A stretch of 53,130 bases of DNA from Moraxella boevrei DSM 14165 (GTDB lineage Bacteria > Pseudomonadota > Gammaproteobacteria > Pseudomonadales > Moraxellaceae): positions 105,405 to 158,534 of the forward strand of contig NZ_KB903793.1 of NCBI RefSeq assembly GCF_000379845.1, in the 5' to 3' direction. The notes below the pieces were generated by a model. That model was given only the letters and a program-made list of their open reading frames with translations, was not told the origin of the DNA and did no database searches. This document shows, piece by piece, positions 36,230 to 46,535 of the stretch. A program made the translations under genes and the position numbers. Within the stretch, counting starts at the first letter, position 1. Each line of letters begins with the position of its first letter.

Positions 36230-37273
36230 TTACAAATAAACCACTGCATTGTCAGCTCTTTTGGTAATTTGCCCAATTTGCCAAGCCGTCTCGCCTTGTT
36301 TATTTAAAAATTCAATGGCTTCATCGCACTTTTCGGCAGGCACAACCACCACAAAACCCACGCCACAATTAAAAGTACGCACCATTTCCATTTGCTCAAT
36401 GTTACCTTTTTGTTGTAGCCATTTAAAGACTGGGGGAAACTCCCAAGAGTTTAGATTGATTTCGGCGGATAAGTCATCAGGCAGTACACGGGGTAAATTT
36501 TCGGTGAGGCCTCCCCCTGTGATGTGTGCCATTGCGTGGATATTGGCATTGCCTAAGTGCTTTTGTAGGGCGTTAATTGCCTTGACATAAATTCTGGTGG
36601 GGGTAAGTAGCACCTCTTTTAAGGGCTTTTGGTCAAGCTCGGCTGTTTTTAAATCGATGCCAGACACTTCAATCACTTTTCGCACCAAAGAATAGCCATT
36701 TGAATGCACGCCAGAGCTTGCCATGCCAATCAATACATCGCCTTGCCCCACATTCTCACCTGTGATGACTTCATCTTCTTCTACCACGCCCACACAAAAG
36801 CCTGCCAAATCATAGTCGCCTGCGTGATACATACCGGGCATTTCGGCCGTTTCGCCACCGATTAAGGCACAATTAGACAGCTGACAGCCATCTCCAATGC
36901 CTTTAATCACACTTTCGGCAACATCTACATCTAATTTTCCTGTGGCGTAATAATCCAAGAAAAACAACGGCTCAGCCCCACACACCAAAAGGTCGTTTAC
37001 GCACATCGCCACCAAATCTTGTCCGATGGTGTCGTGTTGGTTTAAATCCAATGCCAATTTTAGTTTAGTGCCAACGCCGTCCGTGCCTGAAACCAACAGG
37101 GGCGATTTATAGCCTTGTGGAATACGGCACAATGCCCCAAATCCGCCAAGTCCACCAATCACCTCGGAGCGAGCGGTTGCTTTTGCCACCGATTTGATGC
37201 GTTGTACGAGTGCTTCGCCTGCGTCAATGTCCACGCCTGCGTCTTTGTAGCTTAAAGATTGATTTGAATTCAT
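36230..37273 (-). CDS. purM: Phosphoribosylformylglycinamidine cyclo-ligase (AIR synthetase)
   Basis: ATP-dependent ring closure of FGAM to AIR, fifth step of purine synthesis. Family features: [52 protein letters not shown] and [11 protein letters not shown]. 347 aa; AGGAAA before ATG. Expected to be followed by purN, but a decayed toxin-antitoxin region lies between. Confidence 0.96.
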   Translation of the reverse strand: MNSNQSLSYKDAGVDIDAGEALVQRIKSVAKATARSEVIGGLGGFGALCRIPQGYKSPLLVSGTDGVGTKLKLALDLNQHDTIGQDLVAMCVNDLLVCGAEPLFFLDYYATGKLDVDVAESVIKGIGDGCQLSNCALIGGETAEMPGMYHAGDYDLAGFCVGVVEEDEVITGENVGQGDVLIGMASSGVHSNGYSLVRKVIEVSGIDLKTAELDQKPLKEVLLTPTRIYVKAINALQKHLGNANIHAMAHITGGGLTENLPRVLPDDLSAEINLNSWEFPPVFKWLQQKGNIEQMEMVRTFNCGVGFVVVVPAEKCDEAIEFLNKQGETAWQIGQITKRADNAVVYL

Positions 37274-37520
37274 GATAAATTTCCTAAAATAAATGAATAA
37301 AAATTGTGAACATTATACCCAAAATTTTGCAAAAACGCATTAGCCAGAATGTGTTTGCAGTTGATTTTGTTAAATTTTGCAAAAAAATCGTTGGTTTTAC
37401 ATTTTGGCACTAGCTATTTTTCAAAAAATCTCTAAACTAAGCACAACTTTTTTGCAAAAGTGCCAAAAAAACTTTTACCAAAATATTGGATAAAAAAATA
37501 AACTTTAGTTTGGAAAAATT

Positions 37521-38657
37521 ATGACACAATCTCGCCATATCGACCCATTTTTTTACCGTTTATTTGTCTTAACTGCGTTGGGCATTTTATTATATGTCAT
37601 TTATAGGCTAAATATGGTGATTGTACCGTTTATTTGTGCATTCGTGTTGGCGTATTTACTCAATCCAATGGTGACAATATTACAAAACATCTTGCATATT
37701 CGTCGTTGGTTGGCGATTTTGATGGTGTATTTGGGTATTGGTTTGGGGATATTGTTGGCACTTTGGTGGCTTGTACCACTCATTTGGGAGCAAGCTCAAT
37801 CATTTTGGTCGTCCGTGCCGTCTATGATTGATTGGTATAACAACACGGCTCGTGACTGGATGCGTAAACATTTGTCGGTAAAATTACCCACGATTGCGTT
37901 AAAATATTGGTCAGCAGGTCTGCTAGAATATGTGCAACAACATTATAATGCCACCGACGCGAAGTCCTTGTTTGACAAGCTTTTTTTACAAGGCATGAAC
38001 CTTGTTAATGTGGCAGGCATGGTGGTGTTAATTCCGATTTTGGCGTTTTACTTTTTGTACGGTTGGGACACCCGAATTAGCATCTGGCGAAATGCCTTGC
38101 CACGTCCATATTTACAAAAAGTCACCCAAATTGCCAAAGAAAGCGATGAAGCACTAATGTCGTTTGTCAAGGGCCAGTTTTTGGTGATGGTGCTACTGGG
38201 CGTTGTGTATGCGGTGCAGTTGCAACTAATTGGGCTAAAGGTCGGTTTAATTATCGGAATGACTGCAGGTATTGCGAGCTTTGTACCGTATTTGGGTTTT
38301 ACCGTGGGTTTTATTGCAGCCATTATCGCAGGGTTTTTCCAATTTGGGCTAGATTGGGTAAAATTTGGCATGATTGTTGGGGCTTTTATGGTGGGACAAG
38401 CGGTAGAAGGCTATATTTTACAACCGTTATTGCTGGGTGATAAAATTGGTTTGTCGCCACTTTGGGTGATTTTTGCGGTTTTGGCAGGGGCGAGTTTAAT
38501 GGGTATTACAGGGATGCTGATTGCGTTGCCTGTGGCGGCGGTACTAAATGTGTTCGCCCGTCATGCGTTTCAATGGTATATTCGCAGTGATTATTACAAA
38601 GAGCCACCGTTAATTTCTGATGATTATGATAATAATTTTACTAACCATAATGATTAA
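37521..38657 (+). CDS. AI-2E family (PerM-like) membrane protein
   Basis: 378 aa with seven or eight membrane helices: a first pair at about 15-40 and 65-90, a soluble middle part, and a cluster at 170-345. GMTAGIASFVPYLGFTVGFIAAIIAGFFQ is the family signature. The family includes putative permeases (PerM), the AI-2 exporter TqsA and Na+/H+ antiporters, so substrate is open. Divergent from purM across 247 bp of AT-rich DNA that holds both promoters. Confidence 0.88.
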   Translation: MTQSRHIDPFFYRLFVLTALGILLYVIYRLNMVIVPFICAFVLAYLLNPMVTILQNILHIRRWLAILMVYLGIGLGILLALWWLVPLIWEQAQSFWSSVPSMIDWYNNTARDWMRKHLSVKLPTIALKYWSAGLLEYVQQHYNATDAKSLFDKLFLQGMNLVNVAGMVVLIPILAFYFLYGWDTRISIWRNALPRPYLQKVTQIAKESDEALMSFVKGQFLVMVLLGVVYAVQLQLIGLKVGLIIGMTAGIASFVPYLGFTVGFIAAIIAGFFQFGLDWVKFGMIVGAFMVGQAVEGYILQPLLLGDKIGLSPLWVIFAVLAGASLMGITGMLIALPVAAVLNVFARHAFQWYIRSDYYKEPPLISDDYDNNFTNHND

Positions 38658-38685
38658 TAATTCTTAAAAAAATAATAGGTGTAAT

Positions 38686-39513
38686 ATGTATTTTCGTCAT
38701 CAATATGTTATCGGTGATATTCAAGGCTGTTATGCTGATTTGTTGGCGTTATTAGAACGCATTGATTTTGATGAAAAACAAGATAAAATTTGGTTTGCAG
38801 GGGATATCGTGGCTCGTGGTGAAGACTCGCTGTCAGCATTACGCTTAGTAAAGCGTTTGCAAGAGCAAGGCTGTGCTGATACTGTGCTTGGCAATCATGA
38901 TATTAACCTAATCGCTGTGTGGCGTGGCGTGGCAAAACTCAAGAAAAAAGACAAAACCCAAGCGATTTTTGATGCCAAAGATTGTGATGAGCTGTTAAAC
39001 TGGTTACGTTTTCAATCGTTATTGCATTTGCCTGATGATAAAACCGTGTTGGTTCATGCAGGCATTCCACCAAACTGGACGATTGAACAAGCCAAAATGT
39101 ACGCCAATGAATTGCAAAACCAATTGCAAAGCAGTCTGTGGCATTTAGACCGATTGTTGCCAAACTTGTATCGCAATGACGAAGCGAGTTGGTCACCCAT
39201 GCTATCAGGCTATGAGCGAATGCGTCAGATTTGTAATTACTTTACCCGTATGCGACTGTGTCAACAAGACGGTACCTTGGAATTTAATTTTAAATCTAAC
39301 CTTGATGATAAAATGCCAGACGACTATCGGGCGTGGTTTGATTGGCAAGTTGAGCGTGAGCGTAAAATTTTGTTTGGACATTGGGCGGGGTTAAAAGCAA
39401 AAGTTGCCACCGATAAGGTGCGTTCCTTGGATGCAGGCTGTGTGTGGGGTGGGGGACTTATGGCATATCGGCTTGGTGATGAACAAACCTTTTGCCAAAA
39501 TTGTAAAAAATAA
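38686..39513 (+). CDS. apaH: Bis(5'-nucleosyl)-tetraphosphatase, symmetrical
   Basis: Splits Ap4A into two ADP. Metallophosphoesterase motifs GDIQGCY (10-16), GDIVARGEDS (about 40-49) and GNHD (about 68-71); later HAGIPP and GHWAGL. 275 aa, as usual for ApaH. In E. coli ApaH also removes Np4 caps from RNA. Last gene before a strong terminator. Confidence 0.95.
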   Translation: MYFRHQYVIGDIQGCYADLLALLERIDFDEKQDKIWFAGDIVARGEDSLSALRLVKRLQEQGCADTVLGNHDINLIAVWRGVAKLKKKDKTQAIFDAKDCDELLNWLRFQSLLHLPDDKTVLVHAGIPPNWTIEQAKMYANELQNQLQSSLWHLDRLLPNLYRNDEASWSPMLSGYERMRQICNYFTRMRLCQQDGTLEFNFKSNLDDKMPDDYRAWFDWQVERERKILFGHWAGLKAKVATDKVRSLDAGCVWGGGLMAYRLGDEQTFCQNCKK

Positions 39514-39518
39514 TCATC

Positions 39519-39559
39519 AAATCTAAAAAGCCAAGTCATTCACTTGGCTTTTTAGATTT
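39519..39559. terminator. Bidirectional terminator between apaH and the transglycosylase gene
   Basis: Perfect 18-bp stem (39519-39536 with 39542-39559), 5-nt loop, with internal A and T tracts. Serves both converging genes. Confidence 0.9.
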
Positions 39560-39574
39560 GCTAATAATGAAAAA

Positions 39575-40942
39575 TTAAGACGCTTTTACCATTAATTTAT
39601 CATTAAAATTGTCATTGGCACTGTTTGGATTTGCCAATTTTAAGGTTTCCAAAAAGCCACGAATATTAGTGACATAGTGCATACATTGCACATAACGGCG
39701 GTTACTGGCACGGTTTTCTGCCATGTAGCGATACACTTGAGCCCAACTATTGCCATTTTTACCTTGTGCATTGAGCTTGGCTTGGATATTTTTAACCGCT
39801 TGCGGACCCATGTTATACGATGCCAGAGCAAACCAAACGCGGTCGGCACTCGGTACATCACTAAACATTTGTTGAATTTGGTTAAAATATTTTGCCCCAC
39901 CACGGATACTTTGATTTGGGTTGACACGGTCGGTTACGCCCATGGCATCGGCGGTATCATTGGTCAACATCATCAAGCCACGCACGCCTGTCGGTGACGT
40001 CGCTTCTGGGTCAAGCTGAGACTCTTGATAGCCCATGGCAACCAATAATTCCCAGTCCAAATCATGTTTTTTCGCATTATTTTGGAAGGCAGTTTTATAA
40101 CTTGGTAAATTGGTTTTGATAATTTTGGCAAACTTTTGTTCGCTATAATCATTATCAAAAAAGTTTTGCGTATAAAATTCTGCCAAACGTTGGTGCGTGG
40201 TAATCATGTCGCTATCACACAAGAATTCATTGGCACTTTTGCTTAGCTCAACGCTAGTACTCGGCACTTGTAGGCTTATTTGTTGGTTTAAACCATGTGC
40301 TGACAAATAATCTTGCCCACAGCTTAAACTAATATGATTAAATTCTGTAGTTGTTTGGGCATCGGCTTTAGTAGTTTTACTCAATATTGCTGGTAAATGA
40401 GCGGTGGTCAATGCGATATCTGCTTGTCCCATTTTTACCAAATTTAACGCATCAGTTTCGTTTGCTACCACCACGGTATTTAGCGTTACGCCTAGTTTAT
40501 TGGCATAACCACGCACCACATCTACGCCAAACCCATGCTCATAACCGTCTTCGCCAAAGTACAGACTGTTGTCATTTAAGGTAGCAACCGTGAGTGTATT
40601 ATTGGCAATAACTTGTGCTAAGTCATTGTTAATACTCACGCTTTCTACAGGGGTAAAGATAGATGAGCTAAGATTACTGGCATTGGATGCCATAAAGTAA
40701 CCAAGTGGCAAGATAAAACTTAACACACCAAATAATTTTAGCCAATGTTTGGTTTTAAATATTTTTGTAAAAGGTTTTTTAGATTTACTTGACTCGGCTA
40801 GGTTGGTTTTGGCAATCTGGCTTAAGGTTAGATTGGTTTTTAAGGTAAATTGATGTTGTTTTAAACTTAAATTTTTTAATGAAATTGACGGTATCCTTTT
40901 GGGGGAAAGTCGGTCAATTTGATTGCTAAAAATTGGTTGCAT
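39575..40942 (-). CDS. MltF-like membrane-bound lytic transglycosylase
   Basis: 455 aa from the ATG at 40942, which has GGAG upstream; the frame is open 8 codons further. An N-terminal cytoplasmic basic stretch, a membrane helix at about 64-82, a solute-binding-like (SBP_bac_3) domain at about 100-270, and an SLT domain with the catalytic Glu in MGYQESQLDPEATSPTGVRGLM. Cuts peptidoglycan glycan strands in the periplasm. Close to MltF in layout. Confidence 0.9.
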   Translation of the reverse strand: MQPIFSNQIDRLSPKRIPSISLKNLSLKQHQFTLKTNLTLSQIAKTNLAESSKSKKPFTKIFKTKHWLKLFGVLSFILPLGYFMASNASNLSSSIFTPVESVSINNDLAQVIANNTLTVATLNDNSLYFGEDGYEHGFGVDVVRGYANKLGVTLNTVVVANETDALNLVKMGQADIALTTAHLPAILSKTTKADAQTTTEFNHISLSCGQDYLSAHGLNQQISLQVPSTSVELSKSANEFLCDSDMITTHQRLAEFYTQNFFDNDYSEQKFAKIIKTNLPSYKTAFQNNAKKHDLDWELLVAMGYQESQLDPEATSPTGVRGLMMLTNDTADAMGVTDRVNPNQSIRGGAKYFNQIQQMFSDVPSADRVWFALASYNMGPQAVKNIQAKLNAQGKNGNSWAQVYRYMAENRASNRRYVQCMHYVTNIRGFLETLKLANPNSANDNFNDKLMVKAS

Positions 40943-41181
40943 GTGTAGCTCCAGTTGCACACACACGTTGTGAGCGTTAAATTAAATACGGTTGAACTAT
41001 GCCAAAATGAAAACGGTTCATGAACACATTTTTGAAACTATTAAATATTGCTCAAGGTAACAATATGGGCAATTTTGCTAACTTTTATGATAGAAAAATT
41101 AACAAAAACTACTTAATAATTACAACGATTCAAAAAGGTTCTCATCAATAGGTCGTTACCATACAATAAACGCTAAAAAAG

Positions 41182-41206
41182 GAGATAAAACTGGTTATCT
41201 CTTTTT
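41182..41206. terminator. Orphan terminator-like hairpin
   Basis: GAGATAA / TTATCTC stem (41182-41188, 41195-41201), 6-nt loop, TTTTT after it and AAAAAA before it. No gene ends nearby on the plus strand; on the minus strand nothing known ends here either, so it may end a small RNA. Confidence 0.5.
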
Positions 41207-41284
41207 AAACCTAGGACGGTGATAATTTCCTACGTCAAGTAAAAAACTATCGTATCATACAATATAAAACCGCATTACGGTCAA

Positions 41285-41383
41285 TTTTTGGGTATTTAGT
41301 GGTTGTCGCAAATGGCACTTTTTTGTGCGTTGTTTGTTGTATTTAGCCTTTATTGATTATAATGGCGACAATCAACCCAAAAA
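41285..41383. ncRNA. Candidate structured RNA or regulatory element
   Basis: Nested inverted repeats: outer 9-bp stem 41285-41293 with 41375-41383, inner 7-bp stem TTGTCGC 41303-41309 with GCGACAA 41365-41371, and a small GCAC / GTGC hairpin (41315-41318, 41325-41328) inside. The stems stack in one fold. Strand and transcription are unknown; the fold is seen by eye only. Confidence 0.3.
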
Positions 41384-41623
41384 TAAAATTTAACGTCAAT
41401 CAACGTATGTCATGCGATAGCTTGGCAAAGCATGGCAATACATAATCAGACATATTTTATTACAAAATTATTCAGCCGTCATGTAAATTTGCGTAAATTT
41501 TGTAACATAATCACTGATTTTGCCAGAACTTTATCAGTTTAAAAATCTATAAATCTTTAAAAAATTTGAAAAATCAAGAGTTTATGTTTAATAACTATTA
41601 ATTAAATTTATGCAATTAATTAG

Positions 41624-42403
41624 TTAAACAGGATTATCAATATCCACAAAAGTGACCTTAATTCCAAAATTTTGTTGGATATAGTCGCCTAATGCCTTGA
41701 CGCCACCTCGCTCGGTTGCATGGTGTCCACATGCAAAATAGTCAATGCCAAGCTCTCGTGCGGTATGTGTGGTGCGTTCGGATACTTCACCTGAAATATA
41801 GGCATCACAGCCTTGTTTGACCGCTTGGTCTATCATATCTTGAGCCCCGCCTGTGCAGATGCCGATACGTGATATCGTTGGGTTGCCACCTGCTAAATGT
41901 AGGGGTTTTCTGCCCAACACTTGTTCAATTTTTTCGCAAAAATCGGCGGTTTTAATCGGGGTTTTTAAGTTGCAAATATTACCAATGGGGTGTTTTTCGT
42001 TCGGATAAAGTGGTTCATCAAGCGTTAAATCAAGGGTGTGGGCGAGCCTAGCATTATTGCCAAAAATCGGATGAGCATCCAATGGTAGATGATACGCAAT
42101 GAGCGAAATGTTGTGTTGTAACAAGGTACGAATGCGTTTGCCTTTCATGCCAACGAGTGGGGCAGGCTCGCCTTTCCAAAAATAGCCATGATGTACCAAA
42201 ACCGCTTGGGCGTGTTGTTCAATGGCTTGTTCAATCAAGGCTTGATTGGCGGTAACGCCTGTGATAATGTGGCAAATGGGCGTGTCGGCATCCACTTGTA
42301 GGCCATTGGGGCAATAGTCTTGAAATTCGTTGGCGGATAGTAATTCGTCCAAATAATTGGCAAGTTCGCTGGGTTTCATTTGGGTTTCGGTTTTTTTTGG
42401 CAT
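41624..42403 (-). CDS. NIF3-like (YbgI family) metal-binding protein
   Basis: 259 aa from the ATG at 42403, which follows AAGAGCG; a longer frame to 42463 would overlap the next gene by 41 bp. Metal-binding segments are VLVHHGYFW, IAYHLPLDAHP and HHATERGG near the end. Members have been described as GTP cyclohydrolase 1 type 2 / NIF3 proteins; the cellular role is not settled. Confidence 0.88.
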   Translation of the reverse strand: MPKKTETQMKPSELANYLDELLSANEFQDYCPNGLQVDADTPICHIITGVTANQALIEQAIEQHAQAVLVHHGYFWKGEPAPLVGMKGKRIRTLLQHNISLIAYHLPLDAHPIFGNNARLAHTLDLTLDEPLYPNEKHPIGNICNLKTPIKTADFCEKIEQVLGRKPLHLAGGNPTISRIGICTGGAQDMIDQAVKQGCDAYISGEVSERTTHTARELGIDYFACGHHATERGGVKALGDYIQQNFGIKVTFVDIDNPV

Positions 42404-42422
42404 AATTCGCTCTTTTTTAAAT

Positions 42423-44723
42423 TTATTTTGGCAATTTATTGGCGGTGTCGCTTGGGTTGACATTATCTAGGATTTTTTCCACCACTTTTTCTTTAATGGC
42501 TTGTTTTTTCTCGTTAATTTCGTCTTGGCTAAGTTTTTCAACTTTTGCCAGTTTTTGTGCAGGGGTGAGTTCGGGTTTGTTTTCCACTTTTTCAGGTTTG
42601 TCTTCGTGATAGATAATGTTGCCGTCATTGTCGATGAGTGCGTATTTCATCGGTTCTTTGCGTGGGATAAAAAAGTCGGAGGGCTGACTGACCAGATGCG
42701 ATGCGACTAAGCCAAATAGATATTTCCATTCAAACATTTTTACGTTTCTGGCACGCAAGGCAGTGATTAATGCCAATGAAAAACTTACCATTAAGTTAAT
42801 CATACCAATCACCATCACACCGAGCAAACTCACCAAAATAATGCCAATATCGGGCAATACGCCTGTGTTAGCGTACATATTAAAGATGCCATGCACAAAG
42901 TTGGCTGACGAAAACGCAATATGACGAATGTCAAGTGGTAAGCCTAAAATAATGCCAATTGTACCAGTACTACCCAAAAATATGCCAAATAAAAAGTTAC
43001 TCATAATCGCACCCAAATTGCTTTCCACAAAATGGCTTACTTTTTCTAAACGGCTAGGATTAAGCCAAGTTTTGAGTTTTGGGTGGGCTCGTAGGCGGTC
43101 ACCAATCCGACTATGTACTGCCAAATTATCATAATAACCTGCAATTAAGCCCGAAATATACAAATATACACCCGCAATTGCTGCATGAAATACCGCAAGT
43201 GATGTAAATGGATTTAATTCATGTAACAAATAATCTGACTTTTTAATGGACACTAACGGTTCGCCAAGCACATAAAACCAAAATAACGAAATCGCTAACG
43301 CCACAGGCATCGCAATAGAAACATTACCCATAATCGCAATAAACTGGGTACGTAAAATATCCACCACCAACTCGGCGAGTTTGGTCATTTGTTCTGCTTT
43401 TCTCCCTGTGGCTTCCGAAATGGTGGATGCAATCGCTGCCGCCGTCATCGCAGGTTGTTTGGTCGCCACTGTCCCGCCAACGATATGGATTAGCACAAAG
43501 CCTAAACCATAAATCATACTATAAATAAACGCAATGCCAAATAACGCAATGTCCAAATGTGATGCAAAGATTTTTAAGGTTGCCATAAAACCGATAAGCA
43601 AGCCACCAATCGCGGCTTTTTTATACATTTTCTGATAGCCTTTTTTATCGGTGCTAATATAATGCTCACCGACTTTACTGGCATTTTCGGTCACTTTACG
43701 CGAGAGTAGGGCAGTGTTAATCCCAAACAAATATTTAAAACTACTGCGACTATACGAGCCTTCATACAGTGTATGAATGAGTTCTACCAACGCCTTTTTT
43801 TGGCTATTTCTGTCTGCAGATAAAATGGTTAGCAACAGCTCTAAACGCTGAATATTTTGCTCAAGGCGGACCAGAATATTGGTAGTACGAATAGTAATCC
43901 CTGTTTTGTGAATACGTCGGCGAATATTTTGCAAAATCTCTTGCGATTGGTCGGTTAACACAAAGATTTGACTGCTATCAGCAGGTTTAATCGGCAAATT
44001 TTGTTGATGTTGTGACAAATAATTGGCTTCATAATGTTCTACAAACTCACGCACCTCATGCGTTAACTCAATAAAGGTGTTTTGATTGGACAACGCATTT
44101 GGAAATACCTTAATCATATCTGTGTGCAAGCCAATGCCACTAATCCGATGTGACAAAATAGTAATAGATTTTAAAACATTGATTTTTAGTTGATTGACAA
44201 CGGTTTCTGTGCCTGTAGGCGGGTTCAACAAAATCACCAACTCCAGCCACCAACGTTCATTCACCAACTCAATCCAAGCTCGGGTTTCACTTTCAAATAA
44301 CAAATGAAATAACGAAACCAAATCTTTATCATCAGGCACAGGTGGTAACACCCGTTGACCAAGCAATGCATGAAACTGCGATAAAAAACTCGCATCTGAC
44401 AATACACCCATATCAGTAAAAACGACCGTTTGTCGGTAATTACCGATTAAATTTAGCAAAAACACACACAGCCCATCCGCCCAATTTGGATTATCTCGCA
44501 ACAGACGAATAAAAATAGACATATGCTCATTTGCAGAAACGTCATCATCAGAATTTTCTCGCAGATGGTCTAGCAAACGTTTAAACAAGGTAATATCAGG
44601 TGTTTGTTTTTCTGTTTCAATACTTTGCAAAATGCGAGATAACTCACGTCGCAATACGTCATGCAACGAAAAATTCACGCTATCTAATTGATTATTTTCT
44701 AAATTTTTAACAACTTCACTCAA
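42423..44723 (-). CDS. SpecificRecomb family membrane protein (Gcr-like)
   Basis: 766 aa of PF10136, often labelled site-specific recombinase after the gonococcal Gcr. About the first 350 residues are soluble and helical; then seven or so membrane helices (from about 365 to 640) and a Lys/Glu-rich C-terminal tail. The membrane content makes a recombinase role doubtful. Divergent from holB. No DNA-binding motif is apparent. Confidence 0.85.
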   Translation of the reverse strand: MSEVVKNLENNQLDSVNFSLHDVLRRELSRILQSIETEKQTPDITLFKRLLDHLRENSDDDVSANEHMSIFIRLLRDNPNWADGLCVFLLNLIGNYRQTVVFTDMGVLSDASFLSQFHALLGQRVLPPVPDDKDLVSLFHLLFESETRAWIELVNERWWLELVILLNPPTGTETVVNQLKINVLKSITILSHRISGIGLHTDMIKVFPNALSNQNTFIELTHEVREFVEHYEANYLSQHQQNLPIKPADSSQIFVLTDQSQEILQNIRRRIHKTGITIRTTNILVRLEQNIQRLELLLTILSADRNSQKKALVELIHTLYEGSYSRSSFKYLFGINTALLSRKVTENASKVGEHYISTDKKGYQKMYKKAAIGGLLIGFMATLKIFASHLDIALFGIAFIYSMIYGLGFVLIHIVGGTVATKQPAMTAAAIASTISEATGRKAEQMTKLAELVVDILRTQFIAIMGNVSIAMPVALAISLFWFYVLGEPLVSIKKSDYLLHELNPFTSLAVFHAAIAGVYLYISGLIAGYYDNLAVHSRIGDRLRAHPKLKTWLNPSRLEKVSHFVESNLGAIMSNFLFGIFLGSTGTIGIILGLPLDIRHIAFSSANFVHGIFNMYANTGVLPDIGIILVSLLGVMVIGMINLMVSFSLALITALRARNVKMFEWKYLFGLVASHLVSQPSDFFIPRKEPMKYALIDNDGNIIYHEDKPEKVENKPELTPAQKLAKVEKLSQDEINEKKQAIKEKVVEKILDNVNPSDTANKLPK

Positions 44724-44941
44724 AATAAATCACCTTAAATCACGTTATGTTAAACAGTTTGGTAAAATACTGCCCAATTTTTATCAAACGCTTTACCGTG
44801 TGTCTATGCTAAAAAAATGCAATGTAATCTACTTTTTATGAAAAATCTACTATTTTTTTGCAACAAACTATGATTAAATGCTGATTTTAAATGTTAATTA
44901 CTATTTTCATCGCTTATTCATCAATTTATTTCATTAAACCT

Positions 44942-46084
44942 ATGGCAAAACCACCACAAACATCACAAAATAACCGTTATCCTGAAAATCCGACCACTTA
45001 TCATCCAGCTGACCCTGTTAATCAAAGCGTGATAAAAGATTGGTTATTTGCCGAATTATTGCCTTGGCAACGCACCACTTGGCAATATTTGACCGAACAT
45101 TTTAATGACAATGTTAAATTACCGCACGCTTTATTAATCGCAGGCAATGCAGGGTCAGGCAAGCGAGCATTTGTGTATCGTTTCGTGGCGTGGGCTTTTT
45201 GTCAACAAAAATCGGCTAGTAGCGAGACTGCTTGTGGTAAATGTGATAGTTGTCAATGGCTGATTGCCAACACGCATCCCAGTCTGTATCAAATTCCAAG
45301 TTTGGCAAGTGTGGATGAAATCGAAAAAAAACCGAAAAAAACCAATCAGTTACAAGACCAAAGTCCTGTACAGCAACACCCAACGTTAATCAAAATTGAC
45401 GATATTCGCCAACTGCAACCCTTTGTGCAACAATCAAGCGACGGCGTGCGAATTGTGGTTATTCATCAAGCTGATAGCATGACGCTTGGGGCAAGTAATG
45501 CCTTGTTAAAAACCTTGGAAGAACCTGCCCCTAACGTGCTATTGTTTTTGATTAGCGACACGCCTTCGCAACTTTTACCGACCATTCGTTCTCGCTTGCA
45601 GTCCTTTAACGTCAGTGAAATTGAACCTGAACAATCATTGGCTTTTATGCAGCAACAACTACCAGAAACCAGCCTGGTTGATTTAAAACAAGTCAATCAA
45701 ATGTCAGGATTTGCCCCCTTTGTGGCAATGGATATGCTCCACAGTGACTGGTATCGGCAACGCCAAATTTGGCTAAATAGTTGGCAAGCGGTGCGGTCGG
45801 GAAATCGTGGCGTTATCCAAGCCAGTGATTATTGGCAAAAAACTTTGAGTTTGAGCGATTTTTTATATTTATCCCAACTTATGTTGGTTGACATTGGCAA
45901 TACGGTCAGCGATTTGCCTATATCACAGTTGGATATTCAATTTGACAAACTGCAACCAAAACCTGATTTAATGGCGATTTTGCACTTACAAAACGTGATT
46001 AACCAAATTTGGCTAGACAAACGGCAACATATCCAAGATAAATTATGTTATGATAAGCTGATAAATGCCTTGCAAATGTGTTAA
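44942..46084 (+). CDS. holB: DNA polymerase III delta' subunit
   Basis: Clamp-loader subunit. From the ATG at 44942 (380 aa); the frame is open to 44891 but the 17 extra residues look like translated non-coding DNA. Nucleotide-fold motif GNAGSGKR (Thr of the P-loop replaced by Arg, fitting a subunit that does not hydrolyse ATP), zinc cysteines CGKCDSC, and the sensor-like TLEEPAPNVLLFLISD and TIRSRLQ. pilZ follows after 47 bp. Confidence 0.92.
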   Translation: MAKPPQTSQNNRYPENPTTYHPADPVNQSVIKDWLFAELLPWQRTTWQYLTEHFNDNVKLPHALLIAGNAGSGKRAFVYRFVAWAFCQQKSASSETACGKCDSCQWLIANTHPSLYQIPSLASVDEIEKKPKKTNQLQDQSPVQQHPTLIKIDDIRQLQPFVQQSSDGVRIVVIHQADSMTLGASNALLKTLEEPAPNVLLFLISDTPSQLLPTIRSRLQSFNVSEIEPEQSLAFMQQQLPETSLVDLKQVNQMSGFAPFVAMDMLHSDWYRQRQIWLNSWQAVRSGNRGVIQASDYWQKTLSLSDFLYLSQLMLVDIGNTVSDLPISQLDIQFDKLQPKPDLMAILHLQNVINQIWLDKRQHIQDKLCYDKLINALQMC

Positions 46085-46087
46085 AAT
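46079..46087 (+). promoter_or_regulatory. Possible extended -10 of pilZ
   Basis: TGTTAAAAT overlaps the end of holB (stop 46082-46084), 45 nt before the pilZ start. Could add a separate promoter for pilZ. Confidence 0.35.
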
Positions 46088-46131
46088 AGCCTAATTTTTT
46101 TTGAAGACTTTTTTGTAAAAGGAAAAATCCT

Positions 46132-46479
46132 ATGGCAATGCCTACCCGTGGTGGTATTACCACGATTAATTATGACACCGTTGAAAAACTGTACGCTTGC
46201 TATATGCCGTATATGCAAAACGGTGCGATTTTTGTACCAAGCAACCAAGAACAAGAAATGGGGGCTCAAACCTTCGTAACCATTACCCTACCGGGTAGTA
46301 GCGACCGTATGCCGTTAAATGGTAAAGTGGTATGGGTGCATCACCGTTCACAAGGCAGTCGCCCTGCAGGTTATGCCCTACAACTGGGTAAAGATGAAGC
46401 AGGCTTACGCATTAAACACGAAATTGAACGTTTGTTGGCAGGGCAATTAGACTCGGCAAAACCGACCTTTACGCTGTAA
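46132..46479 (+). CDS. pilZ: PilZ domain protein
   Basis: 115 aa PilZ domain of the type IV pilus type: FVTITLPGSSDRMPLNGKVVWVH and GYALQLGKDEAG. The RxxxR c-di-GMP motif is not evident at the N-terminus, as for PilZ itself, which does not bind the nucleotide. Needed for pilus assembly in Pseudomonas, where it also follows holB. Ribosome site AAAAGGAAAA. Confidence 0.92.
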   Translation: MAMPTRGGITTINYDTVEKLYACYMPYMQNGAIFVPSNQEQEMGAQTFVTITLPGSSDRMPLNGKVVWVHHRSQGSRPAGYALQLGKDEAGLRIKHEIERLLAGQLDSAKPTFTL

Positions 46480-46535
46480 TTTTTTTTGCCAAAGTTTTGA
46501 TAAATTTTCGCTAAAAAATACAAAAACCTTGGTAG

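Larger units (their letters stand above)
40943..41623. other. 680-bp region without genes
   Basis: No convincing ORF on either strand. Holds the promoter of the transglycosylase gene on its left side, a terminator-like hairpin at 41182-41206 and a nested inverted repeat at 41285-41383; the last 200 bp are very AT-rich. A home for small RNAs is possible. Confidence 0.5.

Noticed and set aside
44891-44941. 17-residue hydrophobic N-terminal extension of holB
   Set aside because: Looks like translated AT-rich leader; homology to delta' starts only after the ATG at 44942.
45140-45180. Arg in place of Thr/Ser in the HolB P-loop as a sign of damage
   Set aside because: The delta' subunit is not an ATPase in well studied bacteria, so loss of this residue is expected.
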